Source: Candidatus Poribacteria bacterium
Lineage (GTDB): Bacteria > Poribacteria > WGA-4E > GCA-2687025
NCBI GenBank assembly: GCA_018644665.1
Contig: JABGQA010000108.1
Span: 67,527-131,526 of the forward strand
Direction: 5' to 3'
Length of the DNA stretch: 64,000 nt
Part shown: positions 17,296 to 26,359 of the stretch, one piece after another
Layout: the number at the start of each line of letters is the position of its first letter
Numbering within the stretch: the stretch's first letter is position 1
The notes under the pieces: generated by a model
Databases searched by the model: none
The model's input: only the letters and a program-made list of their open reading frames with translations
Told to the model about the DNA's origin: nothing
Position numbers and translations under genes: made by a program

Positions 17296-19128
17296 TTGGC
17301 GACATCATCACGTGTTCGGTCGACCGTCTGCGCTCTCGCGATCGGTATCCTCGTTGCTGGTTGCGGCGCCAAGCCGGCCGCACGCGTCGAGGCCGTTCAG
17401 ACGGAGACCGTCGAGGACTTCGGCCTGCACGACCAGCGTGGCGACTTCCACAGCCTGTACTACTACTCCGATGCGTCCGCGGTAGTCCTGTTTGTCCAGG
17501 GCAACGGCTGCCCCATCGTGCGCAACGGCGTACCCTCGCTCGACGCCATACGCGCCGAATACGCGCCGCAAGGCGTGGTCTTCCTGATGCTCAACGCGAA
17601 TCCGCAGGACGACCGCGACTCGGTTGCCGAGGAGGCGCTCGCCTACGGCATCGACTACCCGATCCTCGTTGATGAGACGCAACTCGTCGCCGCCTCCCTC
17701 GGCGTCACGCGCACGGCCGAGGCCTTCGTGATCCGGCCGTCGGACTGGAGGATCGTATACCGCGGGCCCATCGACGACCGCTTGGACTACGAAGCGCAGA
17801 AGGTCGATCCGGGAGCGACGTACCTTGCAGACGCTCTTGCGGCATCGCTGGACGGTCGCACACCGTCGATTGCCGGAATGCGAGCGCGCGGATGCCTGGT
17901 CGCTCTCGCAGACGCACACGCCGACGCGCCGACATACACAGGACGCGTCGCGGGAATCCTCGACGAGCGCTGCATCACGTGCCATGTCGAAGGTGGGATC
18001 GGGCCGTTCGCGATCGAGAGCTATGAGGATGCCAGGGGATGGGCGCCCATGATACGCGAGGTCCTGCGCACGCGTCGGATGCCTCCGTGGCAGGCGGATC
18101 CGCACGTGGGGACGTTCGCGAACGACATCTCGCTCACCGTCGAGGAAACGCAGGCCATCGTGCGCTGGGTCGAGGCCGGCGCGCCGCGGGGCGAGGGGCC
18201 GGATGCCCTGGCGGCTTCGGCGCGCGTGGCTCCCTCGTGGTCGTTGGGTGAACCGGATCTCATCGTGACCATCGACGAGCAGGAGATGCCCGCGACCGGC
18301 ATCATCGACTACCGGTACCTCGAGATACCAGCGCCCGTGGATCGTGATGTCTGGGTCCGTGGCGTGCAAATCCTCCCGTCGAACTACGCTGCAACGCACC
18401 ACGTGTTGGTGAGCATCGACTACCCCGAGGGGTTCACGGCGCCGTGGGCGAGCGACGAGCGGTGGCTGGACGGCGTCTTCGCAGGCTACGCCCCCGGCGC
18501 GGAAGCCGAAGCGTTCCCGGACGGCTCCGGCCGCATCCTCCCGGCGGGCTCGAAGCTTATCTTCCAGCTGCACTACACCGCGACGGGCCGTCCTGAGACG
18601 GACGCCACGAGGCTGGGAATCTACTTCGCCGACGAGGCGCCGGACACCGAATACATGATGACCGGCCCCGTCAACGGCGACATCGAGCTGCCGCCCGGCG
18701 CAAAGGCGTACACCGCATCGGCTGAGCGCGTGTTCGATGTCGACATGACGCTGCACGGGCTGTTCCCGCACATGCACTTCCGTGGCAAGAGCTTCACGTA
18801 TGAGGCCCACTACCCGGACGGGTCGACCGAACTGCTGCTCTCCACGCCGAACTACAACTTCAACTGGCAGCGGTCGTACATGCTGGCGGAGCCGAAGGTC
18901 CTCCCCGCAGGCACGAAGATCGTGTGTCGCGCGGTGTTCGACAATTCTGCGCAGAACAGGTTCAACCCGGACCCCACGCAGACGGTGACGTGGGGCGATC
19001 AGAGCTTCGACGAGATGCTCATAGGCTACATGACGGTGACATGGCCCCGACGCGCGCCGGCGGCGGCCGGGGTGGCGGCCGCCGGCGCCGCGGCCGGGGT
19101 GGCGGCCGCCGGCGCCGCGGCCGAATAG
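17296..19128 (+). CDS. lipoprotein with redoxin, c-type cytochrome and PHM-like monooxygenase domains
   Basis: A 610-residue protein. The signal peptide ends in a lipobox (LVAGC, Cys23). Residues about 40-190 are an AhpC/TSA redoxin fold (FVQGNGCPIVRNG) with a single active-site Cys rather than CxxC. A CITCH haem motif (Cys226, Cys229, His230) gives a small c-type cytochrome. Residues about 300-600 resemble copper type II ascorbate-dependent monooxygenases (NYAATHHVLVSIDYPEG, IFQLHYTATG, FPHMHFRGKSF supply His ligands). It would sit on the outer face of a membrane and perform copper-dependent hydroxylation with electrons through the haem; this is inference. Translation begins at TTG 17296, with GGAAAGGT upstream; no ATG fits the signal peptide. 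The C-terminus is a low-complexity Ala/Gly/Val tail. Confidence 0.88.
   Translation: MATSSRVRSTVCALAIGILVAGCGAKPAARVEAVQTETVEDFGLHDQRGDFHSLYYYSDASAVVLFVQGNGCPIVRNGVPSLDAIRAEYAPQGVVFLMLNANPQDDRDSVAEEALAYGIDYPILVDETQLVAASLGVTRTAEAFVIRPSDWRIVYRGPIDDRLDYEAQKVDPGATYLADALAASLDGRTPSIAGMRARGCLVALADAHADAPTYTGRVAGILDERCITCHVEGGIGPFAIESYEDARGWAPMIREVLRTRRMPPWQADPHVGTFANDISLTVEETQAIVRWVEAGAPRGEGPDALAASARVAPSWSLGEPDLIVTIDEQEMPATGIIDYRYLEIPAPVDRDVWVRGVQILPSNYAATHHVLVSIDYPEGFTAPWASDERWLDGVFAGYAPGAEAEAFPDGSGRILPAGSKLIFQLHYTATGRPETDATRLGIYFADEAPDTEYMMTGPVNGDIELPPGAKAYTASAERVFDVDMTLHGLFPHMHFRGKSFTYEAHYPDGSTELLLSTPNYNFNWQRSYMLAEPKVLPAGTKIVCRAVFDNSAQNRFNPDPTQTVTWGDQSFDEMLIGYMTVTWPRRAPAAAGVAAAGAAAGVAAAGAAAE
19066..19119 (+). 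repeat. two perfect 27-bp tandem copies at the 3' end of the lipoprotein gene
   Basis: Unit starts at 19066 and 19093, identical over 27 bases, with a partial third unit. Each unit encodes AGVAAAGAA. Being in frame and a multiple of three, copy number can change without loss of frame. Confidence 0.9.
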
Positions 19129-19132
19129 ACGG

Positions 19133-20293
19133 CTAGAAGCGTCGCATGATCTCGGTGTAGATGTCCGTCGCGTCGAGCACCTGTTGGCACTCGACCCACT
19201 CCACGGCGGCGTGCGCCTGATCGATGCACCCCGGGCCAAGCACGATCGACGGTATCCCTATCGCGGTGAACTTGCTCGCGTCCGTGCCGTACGGGACACC
19301 GTCGACGGTCGACGCTCCGACCGTCGCCTCGCACGCCGCGGCGGCTACCCGGATGATCTCCGCGTCCTCCGGCGTCTCCATGGAGGTGTCCAGCAGGAAC
19401 GGCGTCTCCAGTTGCGCGTCCAACTCCGGGTCTTCGCTCGCCAGACGGGCGAGCAACTCGCGGAACGGCCGCACGGTCTCCATCGGGTCTTCACCCGGAA
19501 TGACGCGCCTGTCCACCTCGATTACGCAGTGATCCGGCACGAAGTTGATCTGCACGCCGCCTTTGATCACACCGATATTCAGGCGCGGATGGCCAGTCAA
19601 CGGGTGCCGCAGGTCGGCGTACGAAGCCTCGATCTCGTCCTCGATCGCGGTCACGATGCGGGCCATCTTGCTGATCGCGTTGACGCCGAGTTCCGGCTTC
19701 GAGCTGTGCGCGGCCACGCCGGTCACGTGTATCAGGAACCGCGCAAGGCCGTTGTGCGCTCGGATGGCCGCAAGGTCCGTCGGCTCCGAGACGACGACCG
19801 CGGACGCCTTCGTACTCTGAGCGAGCGCAAGCGCGCCCTTGAACGTGTGCTCCTCGTCCATCGCCCCGGCGAACTGGATCGTGCTCGGCGGCGTCTCGCC
19901 CGATTCGGCGATGCGGCGCATCGCGTGCATCATGGCGATCCCGCCGGCCTTCGTATCGCAAGACCCGCGGCCGTAGAGCAGTCCGTCGCGGATGTGCGGC
20001 GCGAACGGGTCGATCGTCATCCCTTCGGTGGACGCCGTGTCCATGTGGCTCTCGAAGAGCAGCACGCGCTCCGAATCACGTCCCTCCAGGGTGGCGAGGA
20101 CGTTGCGGCGGCCGGGGAGCACTTCCTCGGTCTCGCACGGGATTCCGCACTCGGCGAAGAACGCCTGCGTGAACTCCACCATACCGACCTCGCCCCGCTC
20201 GCCGCCGGGCAACGCCGGGTTGATGCTCTCGATCGCGACGGCTCGTTGCAGGTCGGCCAAGACTGGGTCGTCGCTGCGGCGCCATTCTGCCAC
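19133..20293 (-). CDS. M20-family metallopeptidase (ArgE/DapE-like deacylase)
   Basis: A 386-residue zinc amidohydrolase of the M20/ArgE/DapE family. Metal and catalytic residues are in ESHMDTAS (His83, Asp85), GRGSCDTKAG (Asp113 ligand), GAMDEEHTFKG (Glu147 base, Glu148) and the C-terminal QAHAAVEW. The dimerisation-domain His is in VAAHSSKPE. It removes N-acyl groups from amino acids or dipeptides; the substrate is unknown. I start it at GTG 20293, with GGAG seven bases upstream; the open frame extends 156 codons further but that part is shadow sequence. It is convergent with the lipoprotein gene (4-base gap) and divergent from the CehA-like gene. Confidence 0.9.
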   Translation of the reverse strand: MAEWRRSDDPVLADLQRAVAIESINPALPGGERGEVGMVEFTQAFFAECGIPCETEEVLPGRRNVLATLEGRDSERVLLFESHMDTASTEGMTIDPFAPHIRDGLLYGRGSCDTKAGGIAMMHAMRRIAESGETPPSTIQFAGAMDEEHTFKGALALAQSTKASAVVVSEPTDLAAIRAHNGLARFLIHVTGVAAHSSKPELGVNAISKMARIVTAIEDEIEASYADLRHPLTGHPRLNIGVIKGGVQINFVPDHCVIEVDRRVIPGEDPMETVRPFRELLARLASEDPELDAQLETPFLLDTSMETPEDAEIIRVAAAACEATVGASTVDGVPYGTDASKFTAIGIPSIVLGPGCIDQAHAAVEWVECQQVLDATDIYTEIMRRF

Positions 20294-20425
20294 TGGTACG
20301 CTCCGTTGGGTGATGTCGGGATGACCACGTTCATTGTCGCCACAGGGGAGACCGTCCTGCAAGATCGGGAGCCATCGGCGTGCTAGACTCGCGTCGCGCC
20401 GGTATCGACGAATGGGAGGCATGCC

Positions 20426-21868
20426 ATGGCGACCTTGCACGGCCATATTCGCGACGCCCGTTCCGACGCTCGGATCGAAGCCAAGGTGAAGGTCTTGTCG
20501 GCAAGTGGGCGGTTCACCCACCCGCGCGACGGCATCCTGAAGGTCGGCCCGGGCGAGCCCTCGTTCTACTGCGACGGTGAGTTCCGCGTCGATGTGCCGC
20601 GAGGCGCCACGGAGATAGTCGTCGAGCGTGGGACCGAGTACGAGCCACTGCGGCAGACGGTGTCGATGCCGCAGAAGGGCTCCGCCGAGGTCACGCTGCG
20701 CCTCAAGCGGTGGACGGACTTGCCCGCGGACCATTGGTATCCAGGCAACACGCACCTGCACTACAGCGAGCGCGAGGACCGTCCGGACGACCGACTCCGT
20801 CTAGACCCCCACGTCCACGACCTGAGCGTCACAGTAGTCAGCGTCCTACAGCGGCGCGCGCTGCCGTACGCGAGCAACAATTACCCCATCGGCTTCATGA
20901 CCGACTACTCGACGGCGCACCACGTTGTCGACTGTGGCGAGGAGAGCCGGCATAACGTGCGTCGCGGCGGGTTCGGCTACGGTCACGTCATGTTCCTTCG
21001 CATCCGCAACCTGGTCGATCCGGTCAGCCGCGGCGATCTGGTGAGTGACTTCGATCCCGACTACCCGCCGCTCTCCTTCGCCTGCGACGACGCCCGCGAT
21101 CAGGATGGCATCGTGCTGTGGTGTCACAACGGCCAGGGCATGGAGGCGCCCGTAGCGGCGGCCCTCGGAAAGCTCGACGCGTTCAACCTGTTCGATCCGT
21201 ACTGGTGCGACCCGGAGTACGACATCTGGTATCGCTTGCTCAACTGCGGCATCCGCCTGCCCGCGAGCACCGGGACGGACTGGTTCATCTGCTCGAACAA
21301 CCGCGTGTACGTCCAGACGGACGACGACTTCTCGTATGACGCATGGCTGGACGGTCTCCGCGCGGGACGTACATTCATAACGAACGGTCCCGCTCTGTTC
21401 CTGTCGGCGGATGGCGTCGCGCCGGGCGCCGAACTCGCGTCGCCCGCGGACGGAACGCGCACACCGGTGACCCTGACATGGAGGTCGTTCCATCCGTTGC
21501 GCCGGGTCGAACTGATCCACAACGGGCGGGTGGTTGCATCGGTGAAGCCGGACGCGACCTCGGCCCGCGACGGCGCACACACCGTCGATGTGCCGCTCGA
21601 ACACGACGGATGGGTCGCCGCGCGGACGTATGGCGACGCGCGGGACAGCTTCGGACACGCCGTGTACGCCCACACGAGCCCCGTCTACATCGGCAGCGGA
21701 GTCGCTCCGCGCGCGGCCGAATCGGCGGCATACTTCGTCCACGCGTTGGACGATGCGGTGACGTGGATAGACAGGGTCGGGAAGTTCACGAACGACGCGC
21801 AACGTGAGGAAGTGACCCACCTCTTCCACCGTGGGCGGGAAGCATACACCCGCATCCTCGCCGGCTAG
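20426..21868 (+). CDS. CehA/McbA-type (PHP-like) metallohydrolase
   Basis: A 480-residue protein of the CehA/McbA family, related to PHP phosphoesterases. Metal-binding His clusters are seen in WYPGNTHLHYSE, in ASNNYPIGF and in VLWCHNGQG, and the GTDWFI and RAGRTFITNGP motifs are typical of this group. An N-terminal beta-sandwich (about residues 1-100) precedes it. Characterised relatives hydrolyse carbamate or phosphoester bonds, but most members are of unknown function. The N-terminus lacks a signal peptide. ATG 20426 has GGGAGG upstream. A hairpin with a short T stretch after the stop probably ends the transcript. Confidence 0.85.
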   Translation: MATLHGHIRDARSDARIEAKVKVLSASGRFTHPRDGILKVGPGEPSFYCDGEFRVDVPRGATEIVVERGTEYEPLRQTVSMPQKGSAEVTLRLKRWTDLPADHWYPGNTHLHYSEREDRPDDRLRLDPHVHDLSVTVVSVLQRRALPYASNNYPIGFMTDYSTAHHVVDCGEESRHNVRRGGFGYGHVMFLRIRNLVDPVSRGDLVSDFDPDYPPLSFACDDARDQDGIVLWCHNGQGMEAPVAAALGKLDAFNLFDPYWCDPEYDIWYRLLNCGIRLPASTGTDWFICSNNRVYVQTDDDFSYDAWLDGLRAGRTFITNGPALFLSADGVAPGAELASPADGTRTPVTLTWRSFHPLRRVELIHNGRVVASVKPDATSARDGAHTVDVPLEHDGWVAARTYGDARDSFGHAVYAHTSPVYIGSGVAPRAAESAAYFVHALDDAVTWIDRVGKFTNDAQREEVTHLFHRGREAYTRILAG

Positions 21869-21925
21869 CGCCGTGCCCTTGGGTCTCCATGGAACACGAC
21901 GCGGTCGGCGGCCGCGCAGTCCCGT

Positions 21926-21945
21926 CGCCCCGCGCGGGGCGTTCT
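21926..21945 (+). terminator. rho-independent-like terminator after CehA-like gene
   Basis: CGCCCC (21926-21931), loop GCGC, GGGGCG (21936-21941), followed by TTCT. It lies between the convergent CehA-like and heparinase genes, 57 bases after the plus-strand stop. The palindrome could serve both directions. Confidence 0.6.
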
Positions 21946-24082
21946 ATGGCAAGACCAGATCGGTCAGCGCATGCGTCGTCGCGACGTCAGCATCCCCGGC
22001 CGCGGGGTGAAGCCTCAGCTGCGACGTGAGCGGGCCGGTCTTCGCGAACTGCACTGTGTAAACGCCCTGGTCACAGCGGATGCGCACCGACATCGACGCG
22101 TCGTCCTCTTCCACGCGCGCGTCGAGGATGTCCACGTCCACGCCCAGCACGTGGAGGAAGTAGTCACGCTCGTTCGCGTCGTAGGGTGACACCTCTACGC
22201 GCCACCTGCCCGCTTCGTCCGCGTCGTGCTGCTTCTTCGGCGGGTAGTTCGTCCCGGCGGCTTCGAATTCATTCCCCTCGCCTCCGATCACGGTCGTGTC
22301 GATGAGGCCTGGCGCGAGCGTGTGAACAGCAAGAGTCGACGCGTCATTGCGCACCTCGAACAGTCCCTCGTCGACGACGCGCGGCTCCGTTGCGGAGTGG
22401 AGCAGCCACTTCTTGGTGAAGCTCGCGTCCGTGCTCTCGACACGGTCGAACACGACGAAGACGGACGGGCGAATGAACAAGAACGCCCGCGTGAATTCCT
22501 TGACCTTGTCCGGGGCGTACGAGGCTGTCACATCGCCCACGACATACGTGAAGTCGTCGTGGTTCTGATACGCCACGATTTCACTGCGCGCGTAGGCGCT
22601 GCCAGCCGCCACGTCCCCGATGAGGTCGGACCCGCCGACGTACACCTGCCCGCCGTCATTCGCGCCGCTGCCAGCGCGTCCGCCTCCCCAGGTCGCCCCG
22701 CCGAACGCTTCGCGCGGGTCTGTGACAGTGACGGTGTTGTGGGCGATGGTCCGCGCGTAGTAGTTGCCACGGTGGTCCGTGGCGTCGTACACGCCGCTGT
22801 CCAGGGCTAGCAGACCGTTCTTGTGGATCACGAATGACGCGTTGTCCGCGTGCTGATGTCCGCCGTACCACGTCGGCTGGGCATAGAACATCGCGAAGGT
22901 CGCCTCAGGTGACCAATCACTTCGCATCGACGCGTAGCCGACGCCGCGGAACAGGCGCGCTGGCGGCAGTTCGGCGGGCGGGGTCACGGGCGCGGACGGG
23001 TCGTGCCACAGCACATACGACCACCACGAACTGCCGTCCCGGACGTACTTCCGGCCGGCGTCCTTGCGGCGCTGCGCCTCGTCGCGCAAGTGGTCCACCC
23101 AGTAGCCCGCCACGCCGTCGCGCCGCCGTCGGTGCGTCAGGGTCAGGTACGACGCGTTCGCCTCGCTGAACGAGTCACGCCCGCCGATGTCGGCGACGCC
23201 AATCCACGAACCGTCGTGCGGTAGCGTCGAGTAGAGTTGGAACGCGCCCTCGCCGTCGAGGCCGACGAAGTCGCCCCACAGATCGTCCCCCGTCGCTGTC
23301 TGCCATGCCTCTATCTGATGGGCGAACTCATACGTGAAGAACGCGTGGTACGACATGCTCTCGTGCCACCCGCCATCGCCGCGCCCCGCAAACTCGTGAG
23401 CCGGCATCATGTGGCGCTTCAGGAGATACGCGCCGTCGAGCGCGAACCGCTCGGCCGCCTCGTCGTCAATGCCCTCGCCGTACAGCGCGATGCCGACGTA
23501 CAGCACGGGCCCGTATTCAAGGTACAGATGGTTGTTGAAGTCGGAGTGCCGCCACGTGTCGTAGCACGCCTTGGCGTTCCGCACGGCGGCCTGGCCGTAC
23601 CGTTCTCGCTGGTCGGGCGTCAGGTCGTCGTATAGCCAGTCGTATGCGAACGCGAGACCCTTCGCGATGCGCGGATGGGTCCAACTGTCGCCCTCCGCCT
23701 CGAGAAGGAAGTCAGCGATGCGAAGCGCGAAGGCCAGGTGCTCCGCGTCCCCCGACAGCCGGTAGGCGACGCACGCCCCGATCATCTGGTTCCCGGTGGA
23801 CCACAGGTTCGTGTAGAAGTGATTCGCGTCCGCCCACTCCGTGAGCCACCCGTACGTCTCCGCGATCTTCGGCGATGTGGCGACGCGCTGCGTGACCTCG
23901 TCGATGCCGGCAGCATCCATGAACATGCGGGGATGCGAGCGACGGATGCTGGCCAGCTCAGGACGCATCGCCTCCCAGGCGGCTTCGTCGCGAGCGCGTA
24001 GGTCGGGATACGCCGCCTGGGCCGCGGGCGCCACGATGAGCGCCGCGACCGTGGTGCAGGCAATCACGGCAAGCGCGTGCAT
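21944..24082 (-). CDS. exported heparinase II/III-like protein
   Basis: A 712-residue protein. It starts with a signal peptide (MHALAVIACTTVAALIVAP, ending AQA-A), followed by an alpha/alpha toroid (e.g. RIAKGLAFAYDWLYDDL, HLYLEYGPVLYVGIALYGE) and a C-terminal heparinase II/III beta-sandwich (WYGGHQHADNASFVIHKNG, NYYARTIAHNTVTVTDP). The HQHAD and YYAR-x2-HNT motifs carry the likely catalytic His and Tyr. These enzymes cleave uronate-containing polysaccharides by beta-elimination in the periplasm. I start it at 24082 because the ATG overlaps the stop of the upstream GDPD gene (ATGA) and gives a clean signal peptide. It is third in a PmoA-GDPD-heparinase operon. Confidence 0.9.
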   Translation of the reverse strand: MHALAVIACTTVAALIVAPAAQAAYPDLRARDEAAWEAMRPELASIRRSHPRMFMDAAGIDEVTQRVATSPKIAETYGWLTEWADANHFYTNLWSTGNQMIGACVAYRLSGDAEHLAFALRIADFLLEAEGDSWTHPRIAKGLAFAYDWLYDDLTPDQRERYGQAAVRNAKACYDTWRHSDFNNHLYLEYGPVLYVGIALYGEGIDDEAAERFALDGAYLLKRHMMPAHEFAGRGDGGWHESMSYHAFFTYEFAHQIEAWQTATGDDLWGDFVGLDGEGAFQLYSTLPHDGSWIGVADIGGRDSFSEANASYLTLTHRRRRDGVAGYWVDHLRDEAQRRKDAGRKYVRDGSSWWSYVLWHDPSAPVTPPAELPPARLFRGVGYASMRSDWSPEATFAMFYAQPTWYGGHQHADNASFVIHKNGLLALDSGVYDATDHRGNYYARTIAHNTVTVTDPREAFGGATWGGGRAGSGANDGGQVYVGGSDLIGDVAAGSAYARSEIVAYQNHDDFTYVVGDVTASYAPDKVKEFTRAFLFIRPSVFVVFDRVESTDASFTKKWLLHSATEPRVVDEGLFEVRNDASTLAVHTLAPGLIDTTVIGGEGNEFEAAGTNYPPKKQHDADEAGRWRVEVSPYDANERDYFLHVLGVDVDILDARVEEDDASMSVRIRCDQGVYTVQFAKTGPLTSQLRLHPAAGDADVATTHALTDLVLP

Positions 24083-24783
24083 CAGCGCATCCCCTCGGCT
24101 CGCAGGTGTTCCACGAGGATGTCCGGCCGGTTCGAACTCACGCCACTTACGCCGAGGCCGATCATCGCCTTCATCTCGTCGAGTTCGTCTGGGTTCCACG
24201 CGCGGATGTGCATGCCCAGGTCGAGCGCCTGCTCGACGCGCCGGATGCTCATGTTCTTGTACTGCACCCCAATCGCCGTGGCCCCGAGGTCGTGCGCCAT
24301 GGGGATGTCGTCGTCGGAGGGGTTCGGCAGGATCGCGCCGATCTCCAGCGTGTCGTCGATCTCCTTCACGCGTTTGAGTCGTCCCATGTTAAACGACGTG
24401 AACACCACTTGCGCCGGCAATCCGAGCTGCGTCACCGCGCCGACCGCCGCCTCGACGACGCCCTCTCCCTTGAGTTCGCAGAGCAGACGGATGCGTGTGG
24501 ATGTCGTGCTTAGCACTTCGACAAATGTCGGCACCTGTAGGCCATCACCGGCGTCGAGGGCGCGTATCTCGTCGAACGTCATGTCGCCGATCGCGCCGGA
24601 GCCGTTCGTCGTGCGATCGACGGTGGTGTCGTGCATGACGATCAGGCGACTGTCGCGCGTCAGGTGGACGTCACACTCGGTGTAATCGCACCCGAGGCCG
24701 ATCGCGTATTCGAACCCTCGGACCGTGTTCTCGGGAAGGACGGCGGCGGCGCCTCGGTGTCCTACCGCATAGGGGGTATGCAT
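24082..24783 (-). CDS. glycerophosphodiester phosphodiesterase family protein
   Basis: A 233-residue GDPD-domain protein. The catalytic signature is present: VGHRGAAAVLPENT (HRG and Glu), ECDVHLTRDSRLIVMHDTT (E-x-D and the second His) and LLCELKG (E-x-K). The TIM-barrel ending WNPDELDEM is typical. It would hydrolyse glycerophosphodiesters to glycerol-3-phosphate and an alcohol in the cytoplasm, as no signal peptide is seen. ATG 24783 has AGGAG eight bases upstream. It lies 13 bases after the PmoA gene and overlaps the heparinase start, so the three are translationally linked. A lipid role in a polysaccharide operon is odd; its true substrate may be a sugar phosphodiester (inference). Confidence 0.92.
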   Translation of the reverse strand: MHTPYAVGHRGAAAVLPENTVRGFEYAIGLGCDYTECDVHLTRDSRLIVMHDTTVDRTTNGSGAIGDMTFDEIRALDAGDGLQVPTFVEVLSTTSTRIRLLCELKGEGVVEAAVGAVTQLGLPAQVVFTSFNMGRLKRVKEIDDTLEIGAILPNPSDDDIPMAHDLGATAIGVQYKNMSIRRVEQALDLGMHIRAWNPDELDEMKAMIGLGVSGVSSNRPDILVEHLRAEGMR

Positions 24784-24796
24784 GCGCGTGTGTCTC

Positions 24797-25636
24797 CTAG
24801 TAGCCGAATTCCGCGTGGTAAGCAGCGATGTCGATGTCGTCGCCCCAGCCGTCATGGACGAGAAGCCGGAAGCGCTGCGTGAGCGTCACGCCGGCCGGCA
24901 GCGTGTACGGTTCGTGCAACGTGAAGTTCGAGAGGAACGTGCCGTAGTTCCGCACGAAGAACGGCGACGGTGGATCCGACGGGTGTGTGATGAGCGTGAC
25001 GCCGACGGGTTCCCCCGCGACGAGGCCGCTGTAGTCCACCCAGTCCGCAAACTGTCCCATCACTCCCGCCTCGTCGCGCCGTCCCTCGGAGTCGATGACG
25101 CGCCCGCCGTCCTCGACGTCCATCGAGTCGGCGACGCGCACGCCGATGTAGGCGTGCGTGTCCTTCCCGAAGGTGATGTCGCCCGCGAGTGACGTGAGGG
25201 AGCTGGACACATCGAGCATGTGGGCGACGTCGTCCGGCCGCCACGCGATGTCTCGTTGCTCGGTCAGCATCTCGACACCCGCCTTCGTCACCCACGTGTT
25301 CCGCGACGCGATCCGCGCGACACCGTTCTCTATGGACGTCTCGGCGTCGTCCAGTCGGATGTCTCCAAGGTCGTTGCGGGCGGGGTTGTTGTCGTGGAAG
25401 AAGTTGACCCCGTTGACCTTCGCGTGTCCGACGAACACCGACTTGTGGTGGTCGTACCGGAACGCGCTGCTTGTGGTGACCTGGTGACCACGCGGCGTCA
25501 ACACGGGGTAGAAGTTCGGCCGGGACAGGTAGAAGTCCCCGTAGCCAAGATGACCCTTGTTGTACGCGAGGGGGAATAGGTCCCCGGTGTAGAGCTTGTA
25601 GCGCAGGTCTTCCTCGACGATTCGGACGTCGTTCAT
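24797..25636 (-). CDS. PmoA-family protein (DUF6807)
   Basis: A 279-residue protein resembling the PmoA/DUF6807 family, named for a link with methane oxidation but widespread in polysaccharide-degrading bacteria. Typical words are RPNFYPVLTPRGHQVT, HHKSVFVGHAKVNGVNFF, YIGVRVADSM and GYSGLV-like DYSGLVAGEPVGVTLI. It is a beta-rich cytoplasmic protein without a signal peptide; function is not established. ATG 25636 has GGAG nine bases upstream. It is first in the operon with GDPD and heparinase II/III. Confidence 0.85.
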   Translation of the reverse strand: MNDVRIVEEDLRYKLYTGDLFPLAYNKGHLGYGDFYLSRPNFYPVLTPRGHQVTTSSAFRYDHHKSVFVGHAKVNGVNFFHDNNPARNDLGDIRLDDAETSIENGVARIASRNTWVTKAGVEMLTEQRDIAWRPDDVAHMLDVSSSLTSLAGDITFGKDTHAYIGVRVADSMDVEDGGRVIDSEGRRDEAGVMGQFADWVDYSGLVAGEPVGVTLITHPSDPPSPFFVRNYGTFLSNFTLHEPYTLPAGVTLTQRFRLLVHDGWGDDIDIAAYHAEFGY

Positions 25637-26359
25637 CGCGTCGGCTCCGGGATGTTGCGCGCTGTTACGCCGGAGTCTAGCGCACGCCCCGCGGCCATGT
25701 CTTCGGCCGACGATGGCCCGCATGCCCGCGAACGGGCGGCCGACGGGTGTGCATGCTTGCGCTGCTGTTGGTCGGACGTGCCTGCCAATGGCCCGCCGTT
25801 CGCCGTTCGGGCGGGTACCTGTGCCTGAGCGTTGGCTTGTCGAACGGAGGCTCCTATGAGGCTCCGTGGGTCCGAGGCCCGCGCACACCCTATGGAACCG
25901 GTGTTCTTCGAGGTCCCTCTCACCCACCGCGTGATCACCGGGAATCCCTTCGAGTCGTTGGTCGCCTGGCGACAGACCGAGACCACCCCGCGCACGCGAC
26001 CTACACGATGTAGGTCGGCCTGGGCCGTGATACCGTCCGGTCTTGGTGACGGCGAACGGGGCAACGGGAGCATACCTGCCCCGCTGGGTGTCCCGCCTGA
26101 CTGCGGGGACGGACAATCGAGCACAGCTTCTCGCATCCCCTCCTCCCGCGGGCATCCCCGAGGAACCCACGGACGCTCCCAGGATGCATGGCGGAGATGG
26201 GCCCAGTGGCGTCGCACGCCGTAGGCGCTTGGTCGTCTTCGTCGATCAACCGTCCGTGACCGCTTCGCTTGGGAACGGTCGACGTACGCTGCGCATGTCG
26301 GGACCGGGCCCAGAATGAGCTTGTCCTCGGTCATACCACGGATTCCGCCGGGAGCATCC
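25637..26359. other. 723-base intergenic region between divergent genes
   Basis: No supported gene. It holds a 9-bp inverted repeat (25997-26017). The region separates the PmoA operon (minus) from the DNA methyltransferase (plus), so promoters for both should be here, but I could not pick them with confidence. Confidence 0.5.
25997..26017. repeat. 9-bp inverted repeat with 3-base loop
   Basis: CGACCTACA (25997-26005), CGA, TGTAGGTCG (26009-26017); the arms are exact reverse complements. It lies in the divergent promoter region and may be an operator. There is no T tract, so a terminator is less likely. Confidence 0.5.

Noticed and set aside
17308-19239. 643-codon minus-strand frame
   Set aside because: Antisense shadow of the redoxin/cytochrome/PHM lipoprotein, very Arg-rich.
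20294-20761. N-terminal extension of the M20 frame
   Set aside because: Antisense to the CehA-like gene; the family domain begins at GTG 20293.
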